Shown here one piece after another: positions 17,375 to 26,032 of a stretch of DNA of 64,000 bases; the first letter of the stretch is position 1; each line of letters starts with the position of its first letter. Made by a program: the position numbers and the translations under genes. This DNA comes from Paenibacillus sp. JZ16. GTDB lineage: Bacteria > Bacillota > Bacilli > Paenibacillales > Paenibacillaceae. The notes under the pieces were generated by a model. It searched no databases, was not told the DNA's origin, and saw nothing but the letters and a program-made list of their open reading frames with translations. Where the stretch lies: contig NZ_CP017659.1 of the NCBI RefSeq assembly GCF_015326965.1, positions 1,364,001 through 1,428,000 of the forward strand, read 5' to 3'.

Positions 17375-19622
17375 CGAGTACCCTCTCCTTCAACCCGTTG
17401 TTGGTCATCGTGAAGCTTCTCGCGGTCCTGCCATCGGACAAGCTGAGCCAGTCCCCATTCTCCGACCGGTTCCATTCCAATGTCAGCGGCTCCGTACCGC
17501 TACGGTAGACGGCAATGAAGCGGGCTTGCGAATCTGTCCGATGAAGCCGGATTCCCTCCATCCTTCGGCTGGGATCGTCCGCAATTCCAGGTGACTCCAC
17601 CTGTGTGCATCCCATCCCCTCAAAGGCGATAAATGAAGCTACCGCCAGCGGCCCTGATGCATTGGCAATATGGAGATTGAATTGCATGCCATCCTGGGAC
17701 AAGGCGTGGGCGCAGCTTTCTTTTACATATGCGTATCCATCTTCATTTCCTAGATTCGTTACAACATGGCCCTGATCAGCATTTGGAAGCCCGCTAAGCT
17801 CTCCTTGGCCAACATAATGAAACCACCAATCCACAGCTGCCGGCTCTTCCAATTCCACTTCGAACCAATCCAGAAGCCAGTCATCCGTCAATATCAGATG
17901 CCGGTCCAGAACGCCCTGTTCATAAGCCTGATCGGACCGCACCCAGAGATAAGTAAAATTCGAACTGGATTCATACCGAATGCATCTCCCTTCGGTCGGA
18001 TTCTGGGAACGCCGCCCAACCGAGACGGTGTTGTGGCAGGCTGTATGGGGATACCATTCGTTCTTCAGGATTGAACCGTACGGTACGGTACCACGGTCTG
18101 GCGATAGTGGCTGGTTCCCGACATGAATCATCAGATTCAGTTTATCGAAGTGACCATGTGATCCACCATGAGGGCCAAAATCGACCAACGCCTGAAGCCC
18201 ATTCGAATGATTCGACTTCAACAGGGCAAATCCGCTGTGAGGAAGAAAGACCGAAGGAGCGGAAAGATCGGGCAAGTCATTCTGGTTTCTGCCTTCATTG
18301 TCCCTTGCTTTCCTTGCTTCCTTTCCTTCAGTTTCCTTACCTGCTTGGTTCGCATGTTCTGCATCGCCTGCTCCTTGCACGTCTCGTGTCACTCGTACTT
18401 CGATGACGTCCCCGACTTCCCATACTCCTTCCGATGTCTTCCGATGAGAATCCTTCACCTCAGAAGCAGCCATTCCGTATCTCCCATCCCAATGGCCCGT
18501 ACCGTACAACAGAGCTTCCAGCATGCCGATCCGGCCTTCTTCACCATTCAATTCACGATACACATTGTCTAACAATCGTCGATAGCTCTTATCCCCATAG
18601 ACGGATAAACCGATTTCCACAATCTCGGCGATTTCTCGCGCATACGGAGCCCTGCGATAAGGACCGTCGTGAAGTGCAGGCAGGGAGCCATTTTGGTCTG
18701 ATAATTGAACCAGTACCGCCAGCATTCCCTGCATGGATTGGCCTTGCTCTCCCCTCAGGGAAAAAAGCTCTTCACCAACCCGGCTCCCCATTTCCGCTGC
18801 AATCAGGTAAGCACGGAGTACGAATACGTGGTAATACACGCTGCCTTCATATTCAAGCTGATCCGGCCTGATGGCAATGCTGAGATGATGCCGCAGGCCG
18901 CCTTCCTTCACGACCAGCTGCCGCAGCTTCTCCGCTTCGCCTTGTACCGCATAGATACTAAACAGCGCGGCAATCAGCCAGGCGGTATAGTTGTTCTCGG
19001 GATTTCCGCGCTCCTGGGTCAACATATGATGATATTCCGTCATGCTGCTCTCGAGCATATGCAGGAAATGATCAATCTTCCGGCGTTCAGCCTCGTGAAA
19101 CGACACCTGCAAATCCTCCAAAAGGAGATAACCGCGAAGCAAGGTCGTTGCCCAGATGGCCTCGGTTAAAGCCTGATGAAATGCGCGCCCTTTCAGCATC
19201 CAGGGCTGGGCATCCGGGTGGACAGGATAAAGCGGAAACTGCTCCGCGTAGCGGACGATCAGCTTTTTTCCAAGATCGGCGTAGACCTGCTCTCCCGTAC
19301 CGGCATAAACGGCGGCAGATTGCAGAACGTATCGGGCCATAGCCTGATGCTTGAATACCAGCCAAGCTCCCCTGTACGGTTCCCCCTCCACTTCGCAGCC
19401 ATACGGACAACGATAGGAGCTGCAATCGGCTTCCAGCGAATCATACATCAGTTCCGTATGATGTTCGGGACACACGTATTGGTGCCACCAGCCGCCGGGC
19501 TCGACAGGAACATCCAGCTTCCGTTCGATGACCTGGTCAAGCTCGGCCTTCAGGATATCGACTGTACGTTCGCTCCACGGATAGAATATCGACTTCGATT
19601 TGACCTTCATCCAATCCCTCAT
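17358..19622 (-). CDS. Heparinase II/III-family lyase-like protein with Cys cluster
   Basis: 754 residues. The N-terminal part has Cys51, Cys67, Cys72 and Cys76 in a CPEHH...C...CPYGC arrangement that could bind a metal. A helical toroid follows, with NNYTAW at 210-215 and EYEGSVYYH at 257-265, and then a heparinase II/III-type sandwich with GGSHGHFDKLN at 486-496. Residues about 414-450 are a charged, low-complexity insertion (Glu/Lys/Ala/Asn) just before the sandwich, probably a loop. There is no signal peptide. The annotated ATG overlaps the preceding stop as ATGA but has a weak ribosome binding site; the ATG four codons later (19610) follows GAGGG at 5 bases and is a fair alternative. It likely acts with the next lyase on imported oligosaccharides. 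Confidence 0.8.
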   Translation of the reverse strand: MRDWMKVKSKSIFYPWSERTVDILKAELDQVIERKLDVPVEPGGWWHQYVCPEHHTELMYDSLEADCSSYRCPYGCEVEGEPYRGAWLVFKHQAMARYVLQSAAVYAGTGEQVYADLGKKLIVRYAEQFPLYPVHPDAQPWMLKGRAFHQALTEAIWATTLLRGYLLLEDLQVSFHEAERRKIDHFLHMLESSMTEYHHMLTQERGNPENNYTAWLIAALFSIYAVQGEAEKLRQLVVKEGGLRHHLSIAIRPDQLEYEGSVYYHVFVLRAYLIAAEMGSRVGEELFSLRGEQGQSMQGMLAVLVQLSDQNGSLPALHDGPYRRAPYAREIAEIVEIGLSVYGDKSYRRLLDNVYRELNGEEGRIGMLEALLYGTGHWDGRYGMAASEVKDSHRKTSEGVWEVGDVIEVRVTRDVQGAGDAEHANQAGKETEGKEARKARDNEGRNQNDLPDLSAPSVFLPHSGFALLKSNHSNGLQALVDFGPHGGSHGHFDKLNLMIHVGNQPLSPDRGTVPYGSILKNEWYPHTACHNTVSVGRRSQNPTEGRCIRYESSSNFTYLWVRSDQAYEQGVLDRHLILTDDWLLDWFEVELEEPAAVDWWFHYVGQGELSGLPNADQGHVVTNLGNEDGYAYVKESCAHALSQDGMQFNLHIANASGPLAVASFIAFEGMGCTQVESPGIADDPSRRMEGIRLHRTDSQARFIAVYRSGTEPLTLEWNRSENGDWLSLSDGRTARSFTMTNNGLKERVLDENLV

Positions 19623-20386
19623 CGCATGAACATGCCGCCGTTAATTTCGATCGTCTCCCCCGTTAGATAAGAGGACAGCTCCGAGACGAGGAACAGAACG
19701 GAGCCGGCGACATCGTCCGGGGTACCCTCCCGCCCCAGCGGAATGCCCTTGATCGTTGCTATTCGCGCTTCATCCGGGGTAAAGGTGGCGTGAAACGCCG
19801 TCTGTCCGATAAATCCCGGCGATACGGCATTCACGTTAACTCCGCTTGAAGCGAGCTCCTTCGCTAGTCCCTTGGTATAGCTCAGGACGGCCGCTTTGCT
19901 GGCAGCATAAATGCTTGCGCCGGGTCCGCCACCGTTATGTGCCGCAACGGAGGTCATGTTGACAATGCGACCTTGACCGGCGGCTTTCATGCCCGGAATG
20001 ACGGCTTTGCTCATGAATACCGTGCTTTTCATATTCACATCCATGACCTTGTTGTAGAGCTCCTCGGTCATTTCCGCATTCGCCAGACGCTCAACCAAAT
20101 GCCCCGCATTATTAACCAGGATCGTAACCGGTCCGCCAAATGCCTTCTCCACATCAGCTACAAGCGCCTCTGCCTGCTCCACATGCGTAACGTCTGCACG
20201 AAAAGCATACGCCTCGCCGCCAAAACTTCGAATCTCCGCCACGGCTTCTTCGGCGGCTTCCTTGCTGTTCAGGTAATTCAGCGCGACCTTGGCTCCGCTT
20301 CTTGCCAGCCTTAATGCTACCGCACGACCGATCCCTCCACTCGAACCTGTGACTAAAGCGATGTTACCCGATAAGTTAATATGCAT
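19619..20386 (-). CDS. Short-chain dehydrogenase/reductase (FabG-like SDR)
   Basis: 255 residues, classical SDR size. The cofactor motif TGSSGGIG is at about 14-21, NNAG at about 91-94, and Ser...Tyr-x3-Lys (YAASKA) in the middle; the protein ends with the usual substrate-loop region. It uses NAD(P)H to reduce or oxidise a carbonyl. It sits between a sensor kinase gene and two uronate-lyase genes (4-base ATGA overlap with the first). A role in reducing the keto-uronate released by lyases and GH88, as KduD or alginate-pathway DEH reductases do, is therefore plausible but unproven. AGGAGGG precedes the start. Confidence 0.88.
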   Translation of the reverse strand: MHINLSGNIALVTGSSGGIGRAVALRLARSGAKVALNYLNSKEAAEEAVAEIRSFGGEAYAFRADVTHVEQAEALVADVEKAFGGPVTILVNNAGHLVERLANAEMTEELYNKVMDVNMKSTVFMSKAVIPGMKAAGQGRIVNMTSVAAHNGGGPGASIYAASKAAVLSYTKGLAKELASSGVNVNAVSPGFIGQTAFHATFTPDEARIATIKGIPLGREGTPDDVAGSVLFLVSELSSYLTGETIEINGGMFMR

Positions 20387-20401
20387 ATTAATCCCTCCTG
20401 A

Positions 20402-22273
20402 TTAGGTTTGCAGCTGTTTCAGTCTGCATTCTTGATCACGCACTCTTTCCATTCGCGGCATTGTCATGATGATTTTTGTACCTTGATCCGGCGAACTATG
20501 AACTGTAATTCCGTACTCTTCGCCGTAAACCATCTGAATTCGCCGATGGACATTAACGATGCCGATTCCGCCCTTGCGCCGGACATGCATTCCGTCGTCA
20601 TCGTCCACCAGACGGTTTTCCTCGAGCCTCTTACGCAGCTTAAGAAGCTTATGGTCCGCTATTCCTGCTCCGTTGTCCTCTACCATAACCAGCAAATTGT
20701 CCTGTTCTATTCTCGTGTCAATCCGAATGTAATGCCAAACTTCGATCCCTTCCGGAAAAGCATGCTGAAAAATATTCTCGACAATCGGCTGCAAGGAGAG
20801 CCTGACCATCTTCTCCAATAGGAGCTCGGGCGGCGTCGCCACCTCGATCTCGAAATCGCGCCCGATGCGATGCTTCAATATCATCATGTAATGCCGTACA
20901 TGATTGAGCTCGTTGGCAATGGTGATCTCCTCCAGGTTCGTCTGGATGGAGTATCGAAGCATGAAAGCCATCGCCTCCACCATGTCCGAGATCTCGTCGG
21001 AATCCTGAACGATCGCATAACAATTGATCGTTTCCAGCGTGTTGTACAGAAAATGCGGATTGATCTGTAATTGGAGCGCCTGAAACTCTGCCCGCTGGCG
21101 CTCCAGCTGGATGTCCTGCAGCTCCAGCTGCGTTTTCTGATTGTGGAGCTCCGTGTCATAAACCTGCTCGATCATATCGGACAAACGGCTGACCATGAGA
21201 TTGTAGCTGTGGATCAATCCCCCGATCTCGTCCTCCCGCGGTTTCACGTCGGTGATATGCGTCCAGTTCCCCTTCTCCGTCTGCCTCATGCCGTTCTTCA
21301 GATTGCGGATCGGATTGACAATCGATTTGCCGAATCGATAGGCGAGAATGAGCGCAATGATCAGTGTAACGAAGCCTACGATAATCGTAGTGGACCGGAT
21401 ACCCGAAATCGGTGCCCGAAGCTCATCCAGCGGCATCATAATGACGAGGCTCCAGCCCGAATACTCCGACTGGCGCGTAATGATCATCGTTTTGTCGCCA
21501 AGCACCGGTTCTATGAATCGATGATCGCTCCTGGCGATAATACGCTCCGGCAGGTCGGTCGAAGTAATCGCGTCCATATCCACGTGCTCAGGTGCATAGA
21601 CAACTTCGCCTTCGCGATCCAGGATAATGAAGAAGCCCTGCTCCCCGAGATCAACGCCGTTCCATAAACTCGACAGCTGGTCTTCATTGAACTCAACCGC
21701 AAGCACGCCTTTCACGTCGTACGAGTTCATTCCCCGGATTTTGCGCGCTACCGTAATGACATTGTCCCGATCCTTCTCCAGCAAGCTGGTCTTCAATATG
21801 ACAATCTCCCCGTTCTCCGGCGTCTTCTCCGTGAGTTCGCGAAGGCGGCCTGACGGATCAATCGACATGGCGGAGAAGCTCTGATTTTGATCAAAAATCG
21901 CCCTGCCATGAAACCCGAGTATATACATCATGTGAGTCTGCGTCGGATATTGTATAAAGATCTTCTGAAAGACATCCTTACGGATAAGATTGGTAAATCG
22001 ATAATGTTCATAGCTGTCGCTTGGGTCCATATCCAAAAAGCGTTTGACCGAATCCTGCAGCAAAATCGTATTGCTGATCCGCTCGAATATCTGCAACTGG
22101 TTATCCGTTTGCCTTGCCGCGTTCGTGATAACAGTGGTCATATACTTCTCGACCTGTTCATCAATCGCTTCGGATGATTTGATATAGAAGAATACGCCAA
22201 CCGTAGAAAGCGAGAACAATATAACGATAAAGAAGTACAAGAAGATTTGACGAGACAGGCTCTTGCGCATCAT
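20402..22273 (-). CDS. Sensor histidine kinase, YesM type
   Basis: 623 residues. A membrane helix at about 10-30, an extracellular sensor to about 290, a second helix at about 295-313 and a HAMP domain are followed by a His_kinase domain with QINPHFLYNTLETI; His407 is the expected phosphorylation site. A HATPase domain closes the protein. It pairs with the response regulator encoded directly upstream, whose stop overlaps this ATG as ATGA. YesM/YesN-type pairs next to Lpl-type importers sense extracellular sugar and switch on the importer. Here the pair sits inside the module B operon, so it probably autoregulates. Confidence 0.92.
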   Translation of the reverse strand: MMRKSLSRQIFLYFFIVILFSLSTVGVFFYIKSSEAIDEQVEKYMTTVITNAARQTDNQLQIFERISNTILLQDSVKRFLDMDPSDSYEHYRFTNLIRKDVFQKIFIQYPTQTHMMYILGFHGRAIFDQNQSFSAMSIDPSGRLRELTEKTPENGEIVILKTSLLEKDRDNVITVARKIRGMNSYDVKGVLAVEFNEDQLSSLWNGVDLGEQGFFIILDREGEVVYAPEHVDMDAITSTDLPERIIARSDHRFIEPVLGDKTMIITRQSEYSGWSLVIMMPLDELRAPISGIRSTTIIVGFVTLIIALILAYRFGKSIVNPIRNLKNGMRQTEKGNWTHITDVKPREDEIGGLIHSYNLMVSRLSDMIEQVYDTELHNQKTQLELQDIQLERQRAEFQALQLQINPHFLYNTLETINCYAIVQDSDEISDMVEAMAFMLRYSIQTNLEEITIANELNHVRHYMMILKHRIGRDFEIEVATPPELLLEKMVRLSLQPIVENIFQHAFPEGIEVWHYIRIDTRIEQDNLLVMVEDNGAGIADHKLLKLRKRLEENRLVDDDDGMHVRRKGGIGIVNVHRRIQMVYGEEYGITVHSSPDQGTKIIMTMPRMERVRDQECRLKQLQT

Positions 22274-23319
22274 TCGATCCCCAGCAGCTCCCGGTATTCG
22301 GAAGGGGTGTAACCGGTGACCTTCTTGAAGGTCTTTGTAAAATGGGGATGATCCGCGTACCCTACTTCGAACGAAATATCCGTAATTTTATAATGCGGAA
22401 GGGCGAGGAGCTTCTTCGCTTTCTCCATTCGTTTCTTGATCCGGTAATGGACAAAGGTCTCATCCGTCATCTGTTTAAACAACTGACTGAAATAGGACGG
22501 GTTGAGCCCAAGCATATCGGCAACCTCATCGAGTGAGAGATCACGGGATAAGTTGCGCTCGATATATGCCTTCGCTTCTTCTACAGGCTCTTTGGCATTT
22601 CCTTTCCGCTTGTCGCGTATGAGCTTCACCGTCTGATCCACGGCTTGACGAAATCTCTCGAAATAATGATGGTTCCCTCCGGGCGCAGACCCCGTGATGC
22701 CTGTCATACGTTCGAACGAATACACATCCCGGCCGTTTAACTGCTTGATCAGTTTCGCATACAGTTCTTCCAGCAGTTCCTGAAGCTGAATCGATTCAAG
22801 CCTGCGCTCGTTGCAGTAATCCTCGATTTCTTGCAGCTTGTGCTGGATATCGTTCATTTGTAAATGCCATACGGCCAGTTCCAGCTGCTCCAGCCAATCC
22901 TCCAGCTTGGAGAGTGGAAAATAAATCCGCTGCTTCTCCTGCATGGACTTTCGATCCGCCATCAATTTATTCATGGTGTTATGTACCACCGATTTGGTCA
23001 CAGGCTTGAGCAGATACTCCTTAACTCCATACGACATGCATTTCTGGGCGTATTCGAAATCACCGTAACCGGAGATGACAACGACCGTGATATCGGCGTA
23101 TGCTTCATAAAGCTGCTTGCTTAGCTCCAGGCCGTCCATCTTGGGCATTTTAATATCCGTAAAAATGAAGTCCGGTCGTGCCGTCTGAATCGCTTCCAAT
23201 GCTTCCATGCCGTTGCCGGCCGTTGCAGCTTGAATCATGGCTGGATCCGTCTGCGTGATCAGTTTCGCCAAGCCCGTCCTTATCATAGGTTCATCATCAA
23301 CGACCAGAATGCGGTACAT
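22270..23319 (-). CDS. Response regulator with AraC-type output, YesN type
   Basis: About 349 residues. The receiver domain has Asp8, Asp9 and the phospho-acceptor Asp55 (FTDIKMP); a middle linker region is followed by an AraC helix-turn-helix domain ending in KKVTGYTPSEYRELLG. Partner of the YesM-type kinase at 20402. The start at 23319 (MYRILVVDDE) is preferred because AAAGGGG lies nine bases before it. Likely targets are the T-rich repeated elements upstream of the binding-protein gene (25124) and of the tautomerase-permease genes (27278). Confidence 0.92.
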   Translation of the reverse strand: MYRILVVDDEPMIRTGLAKLITQTDPAMIQAATAGNGMEALEAIQTARPDFIFTDIKMPKMDGLELSKQLYEAYADITVVVISGYGDFEYAQKCMSYGVKEYLLKPVTKSVVHNTMNKLMADRKSMQEKQRIYFPLSKLEDWLEQLELAVWHLQMNDIQHKLQEIEDYCNERRLESIQLQELLEELYAKLIKQLNGRDVYSFERMTGITGSAPGGNHHYFERFRQAVDQTVKLIRDKRKGNAKEPVEEAKAYIERNLSRDLSLDEVADMLGLNPSYFSQLFKQMTDETFVHYRIKKRMEKAKKLLALPHYKITDISFEVGYADHPHFTKTFKKVTGYTPSEYRELLGIE

Positions 23320-23368
23320 TACCCATTCCCCTTTCAAGACAGCGAGAGTAGTCTAGCTTTAGCAAGAT

Positions 23369-23396
23369 ACTCCTCTGCTTAGGCAAGCAGAGGAGT
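23369..23396 (-). promoter_or_regulatory. Perfect 12-bp intercistronic hairpin after the binding-protein gene
   Basis: ACTCCTCTGCTT and AAGCAGAGGAGT pair perfectly around a 4-base loop, between the binding-protein stop (23430) and the response-regulator start (23319). On the minus strand it is followed by ATCTTGCT, a poor T-tract, so partial termination or 3'-end stabilisation is more likely than a full stop. Confidence 0.65.
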
Positions 23397-23429
23397 CATT
23401 CTTCAACACTATACTAAAACATGCTCTGC

Positions 23430-25016
23430 CTATTCGAAAGCGTTTTCTTTCTCGTTATATCGTTTCGTAGCCTCCTCAATAATCTCGTTGCCCCCTTTGG
23501 ACAGATACTCCTCGAGCACCTTGCCGTAGTTATCAATAGGCTCCCTGCCGTATACCATGCGGAGCACATGCTCCAGAATCAGCGGCGGCAGTTCATCCGA
23601 CTTCGGATTCAGCTCCGGATATTTCACCATCGCCTCCAGTCGCGGATCGAATTCAATGCCGCGGCGACCCTCGTTCGAAAGCATGTTATCAAAAGCATCT
23701 ATCAGCTCTTTGCCGGAATCGGACAACTCGGATACGCGTTTGTTATAGGTTGTATCCTGCACCAGCCACAGCCAGTAGTTCAGATAACGCATCTTATCGG
23801 CACCTGCCGCGTCCGTCGGAACCTCGAAGACCGGCTTGCCGTCGGTTACCTGGTAATCCTCGCCTTCAATGCCGAAGCTGAAGAACAATTCTGCATCTTC
23901 GCTGACCATCCAATTGAAGAACTTCACGATATCCTCGGCTTTATCCTTCGCCTTCGCATTGATGAAGAAGGAGCGCGTCACCGGATTGTAATGAGCATAT
24001 CCCCCTTTGCCGTCAGGCCCTACCGGCGAAGGAATCAACGCTACTGTCGCGTCCGGGACATTCTCCTTCAGCTGGGTGCCCCAAATCGGAAGCTCATTCG
24101 CGTTCATGGACCACATGCCGGCTTTGCCGCTCGTGACGATGGATTTGAAGTCCGCGCTTTCAATCGTCGCGAATTCCTTGCTGATCAATCCTTCCTCGTG
24201 CATCGTCTTATAAATCTGAATAGCTTGCTTCATATTTTCTTCATCGAAGAAGGTTGGCTTTACTTTGCCGTCCGGGAACACCTTGAATTGGTTCAGGTAA
24301 CCCAGCACGTCATAGGCACCGAAGAAGGTATCCGCGTATTTGAAATTCTGGCGTCCGGCATAAGGCTGCTCCACCCCGGCTTCTTTGAACGCGCGCAGCA
24401 CATCCATCGTCTCTTCCACCGTTGTCGGGATCTCCTTGCCTACTTTCTCAAGCAGGTCGGTCCGAATCCATGTGGCTCGTCTGGACGGATTGGACAAGAT
24501 TTCGGGAATCCCGTAGATATTGCCCGTCTTGGAATCCGTCATCCGCTTCCAGGCTTCCTCGGGTATAAACTTGAGCAGGTCCTGCCCATGCTCCTGCAGG
24601 AGGTCGTTCAGCGGGAGAAAGACTCCGTTCTCCACGGCACCCGCCAGCTCGGGACCGCTGATTCCGCCAGTGCCCTGCACCACATCCGGAATGTCGTTTG
24701 TCGCAAACATTTGCACCATTTTATCCTGATATTCGTTATGCGGAATCAGGCGGATATCCAGATCCGTGTTCGTCCTTTTCTCTAGCTCCAGCACGTACTT
24801 ATCCTTGTTGATATCCGGATTCTTCTCGACGTAGGATACGTTAAGCGTCCGCATCGAAATGGAGAATTTCGTTGGCCCTGCTTCACTTCCGCCTTGCCCG
24901 TTGCTGTCACCTCCGCCGGCATTGGCTCCCCCGCCTCCGCCATTATTGCCCGAACAGCCAACGAGCAAGGCCAGTACGAGACCTGACGTAAGCATACGTG
25001 TCCAACTTTTTCTCAT
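23430..25016 (-). CDS. Extracellular oligosaccharide-binding lipoprotein, LplA type
   Basis: About 528 residues. The lipoprotein signal ends in LVGC, followed by a Gly/Asn/Ser-rich linker and a long family-1 solute-binding fold. It is a paralogue of the module A binding protein and serves the permeases at 25142 and 26033. The start is ATG 25016 (MRKSWTRML), with AGAGGGG upstream; a longer frame would put extra charged residues before the signal peptide. Unlike most such operons, the binding-protein gene follows the permeases and has its own promoter, a candidate cre site and an upstream T-rich element. Confidence 0.9.
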   Translation of the reverse strand: MRKSWTRMLTSGLVLALLVGCSGNNGGGGGANAGGGDSNGQGGSEAGPTKFSISMRTLNVSYVEKNPDINKDKYVLELEKRTNTDLDIRLIPHNEYQDKMVQMFATNDIPDVVQGTGGISGPELAGAVENGVFLPLNDLLQEHGQDLLKFIPEEAWKRMTDSKTGNIYGIPEILSNPSRRATWIRTDLLEKVGKEIPTTVEETMDVLRAFKEAGVEQPYAGRQNFKYADTFFGAYDVLGYLNQFKVFPDGKVKPTFFDEENMKQAIQIYKTMHEEGLISKEFATIESADFKSIVTSGKAGMWSMNANELPIWGTQLKENVPDATVALIPSPVGPDGKGGYAHYNPVTRSFFINAKAKDKAEDIVKFFNWMVSEDAELFFSFGIEGEDYQVTDGKPVFEVPTDAAGADKMRYLNYWLWLVQDTTYNKRVSELSDSGKELIDAFDNMLSNEGRRGIEFDPRLEAMVKYPELNPKSDELPPLILEHVLRMVYGREPIDNYGKVLEEYLSKGGNEIIEEATKRYNEKENAFE

Positions 25017-25051
25017 GAATACCCCTCTTTTCAAGCTAATATAGTCGCTCA

Positions 25052-25065
25052 TAATAGCGCTTTCA
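25052..25065 (-). promoter_or_regulatory. Catabolite-responsive element (cre) candidate
   Basis: On the minus strand TGAAAGCGCTATTA differs from the CcpA consensus TGWAANCGNTNWCA at one position. It lies about 5-18 bases downstream of the predicted transcription start of the binding-protein gene, a repressing position. Confidence 0.6.
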
Positions 25066-25076
25066 AACTTAATATC

Positions 25077-25105
25077 AGTATAGAGAGCCGTCTGGGCGGG
25101 AACAA
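25077..25105 (-). promoter_or_regulatory. Sigma-A-type promoter of the module B binding-protein gene
   Basis: On the minus strand, -35 TTGTTC and -10 TATACT are separated by 17 bases, about 60 bases before the start codon. This makes the binding-protein gene separately transcribable from the permease genes. Confidence 0.65.
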
Positions 25106-25123
25106 GGAATGTCTTTGGCTCGG

Positions 25124-25140
25124 TTTGTCGTTTTTTTAGG
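25124..25140. promoter_or_regulatory. T-rich activator-site candidate, copy C
   Basis: TTTGTCGTTTTTTTAGG sits 18 bases upstream of the -35 box of the promoter at 25077-25105. Two near-identical elements lie at 27278 and 27306 upstream of the tautomerase-permease genes. Shared sequence and activator-like spacing suggest binding by the YesN-type regulator of this module. Confidence 0.45.
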
Positions 25141-25141
25141 A

Positions 25142-26026
25142 TTACTCTTTGATCGATCCAATCATCATCCCATGAATGAAGAAGCGCTGCAGAAACGGAT
25201 ACAAGAGAATGATGGGCACTGTGGCTACCAGAATAACCGCCATTTGTATGCCTTGTACGGACTGGGAACTTGCCTCGAATGCAAGGTTCCCCGTATCGGT
25301 CAGGCCCTCGTTCACCAGAAGCTCCCTTAATTTGACCTGCAGCGGATACTTGGCGCGATCATTGATATAGTAGAGGGCGTCCATGTATTTGTTCCAATTG
25401 GTTACGGAGTAGAATATCCCTACTGTCGCCAGCGCTGGTTTGGATAATGGAAGCACGATGCTCCATAGCGTACGGATCTCGCTGCACCCGTCAATTCGGG
25501 ACGAATCGATCAATTCGCTCGGAATTTGGGTGAAGAAGGTTCGAAGCACAAACAGATTGAATGCGCTGATCGCCGATGGCAGCATCAAAGACCATAACGT
25601 GTTGACGAGATTCAGCTCGCGCATCAGAATGAATTGCGGGATCAGCGGTGCTGTGAAAATCATGGTCATCAGGATGATAATCATGATCGTTTTTCTGCCC
25701 ACGTATTCGGGCCTGGAGAGCGGATACGCCAGCGAAGCGGTTGCTGCCAGATTGATGAAGGTTCCGAATAGCGTAATGTAGACGCTGATCCCGAATGCCC
25801 TCCAAATGGAGATATCGTTGAACACATGCTGGTAGTAGGCAAAGGTAAACTCCACCGGCCAGAACATCACTTCTCCGCGATCGATAGCGCCCGGGCTGCT
25901 GAACGACTGGGCAATGACATTAAGAAAAGGGAGCAGCATGGTGAGTGCAAGAAAGGTAAGGATGATATAGTTCACGACGAGAAACAGTTTTCTGCCTGCA
26001 CTGTCATATTTCACGTTGGTTGTCAC
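25142..26026 (-). CDS. Carbohydrate ABC transporter permease, LplC type
   Basis: 294 residues, six membrane segments, EAA-like loop SELIDSSRIDGCSEIRTLWSIVLPLS. It forms the membrane channel with the LplB-type protein encoded six bases upstream and works with the lipoprotein at 23430. The start is a GTG at 26026; its GAGGGG ribosome binding site is unusually close, and a GTG four codons later is possible. The stop lies next to the T-rich element upstream of the binding-protein promoter. Confidence 0.9.
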   Translation of the reverse strand: MTTNVKYDSAGRKLFLVVNYIILTFLALTMLLPFLNVIAQSFSSPGAIDRGEVMFWPVEFTFAYYQHVFNDISIWRAFGISVYITLFGTFINLAATASLAYPLSRPEYVGRKTIMIIILMTMIFTAPLIPQFILMRELNLVNTLWSLMLPSAISAFNLFVLRTFFTQIPSELIDSSRIDGCSEIRTLWSIVLPLSKPALATVGIFYSVTNWNKYMDALYYINDRAKYPLQVKLRELLVNEGLTDTGNLAFEASSQSVQGIQMAVILVATVPIILLYPFLQRFFIHGMMIGSIKE

Positions 26027-26032
26027 TCCCCT

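Noticed and set aside
23421..24785. 454-codon open frame antisense to the module B binding-protein gene
   Set aside because: Shadow of the lipoprotein gene in high-GC third positions; no start signal and no recognisable domain.
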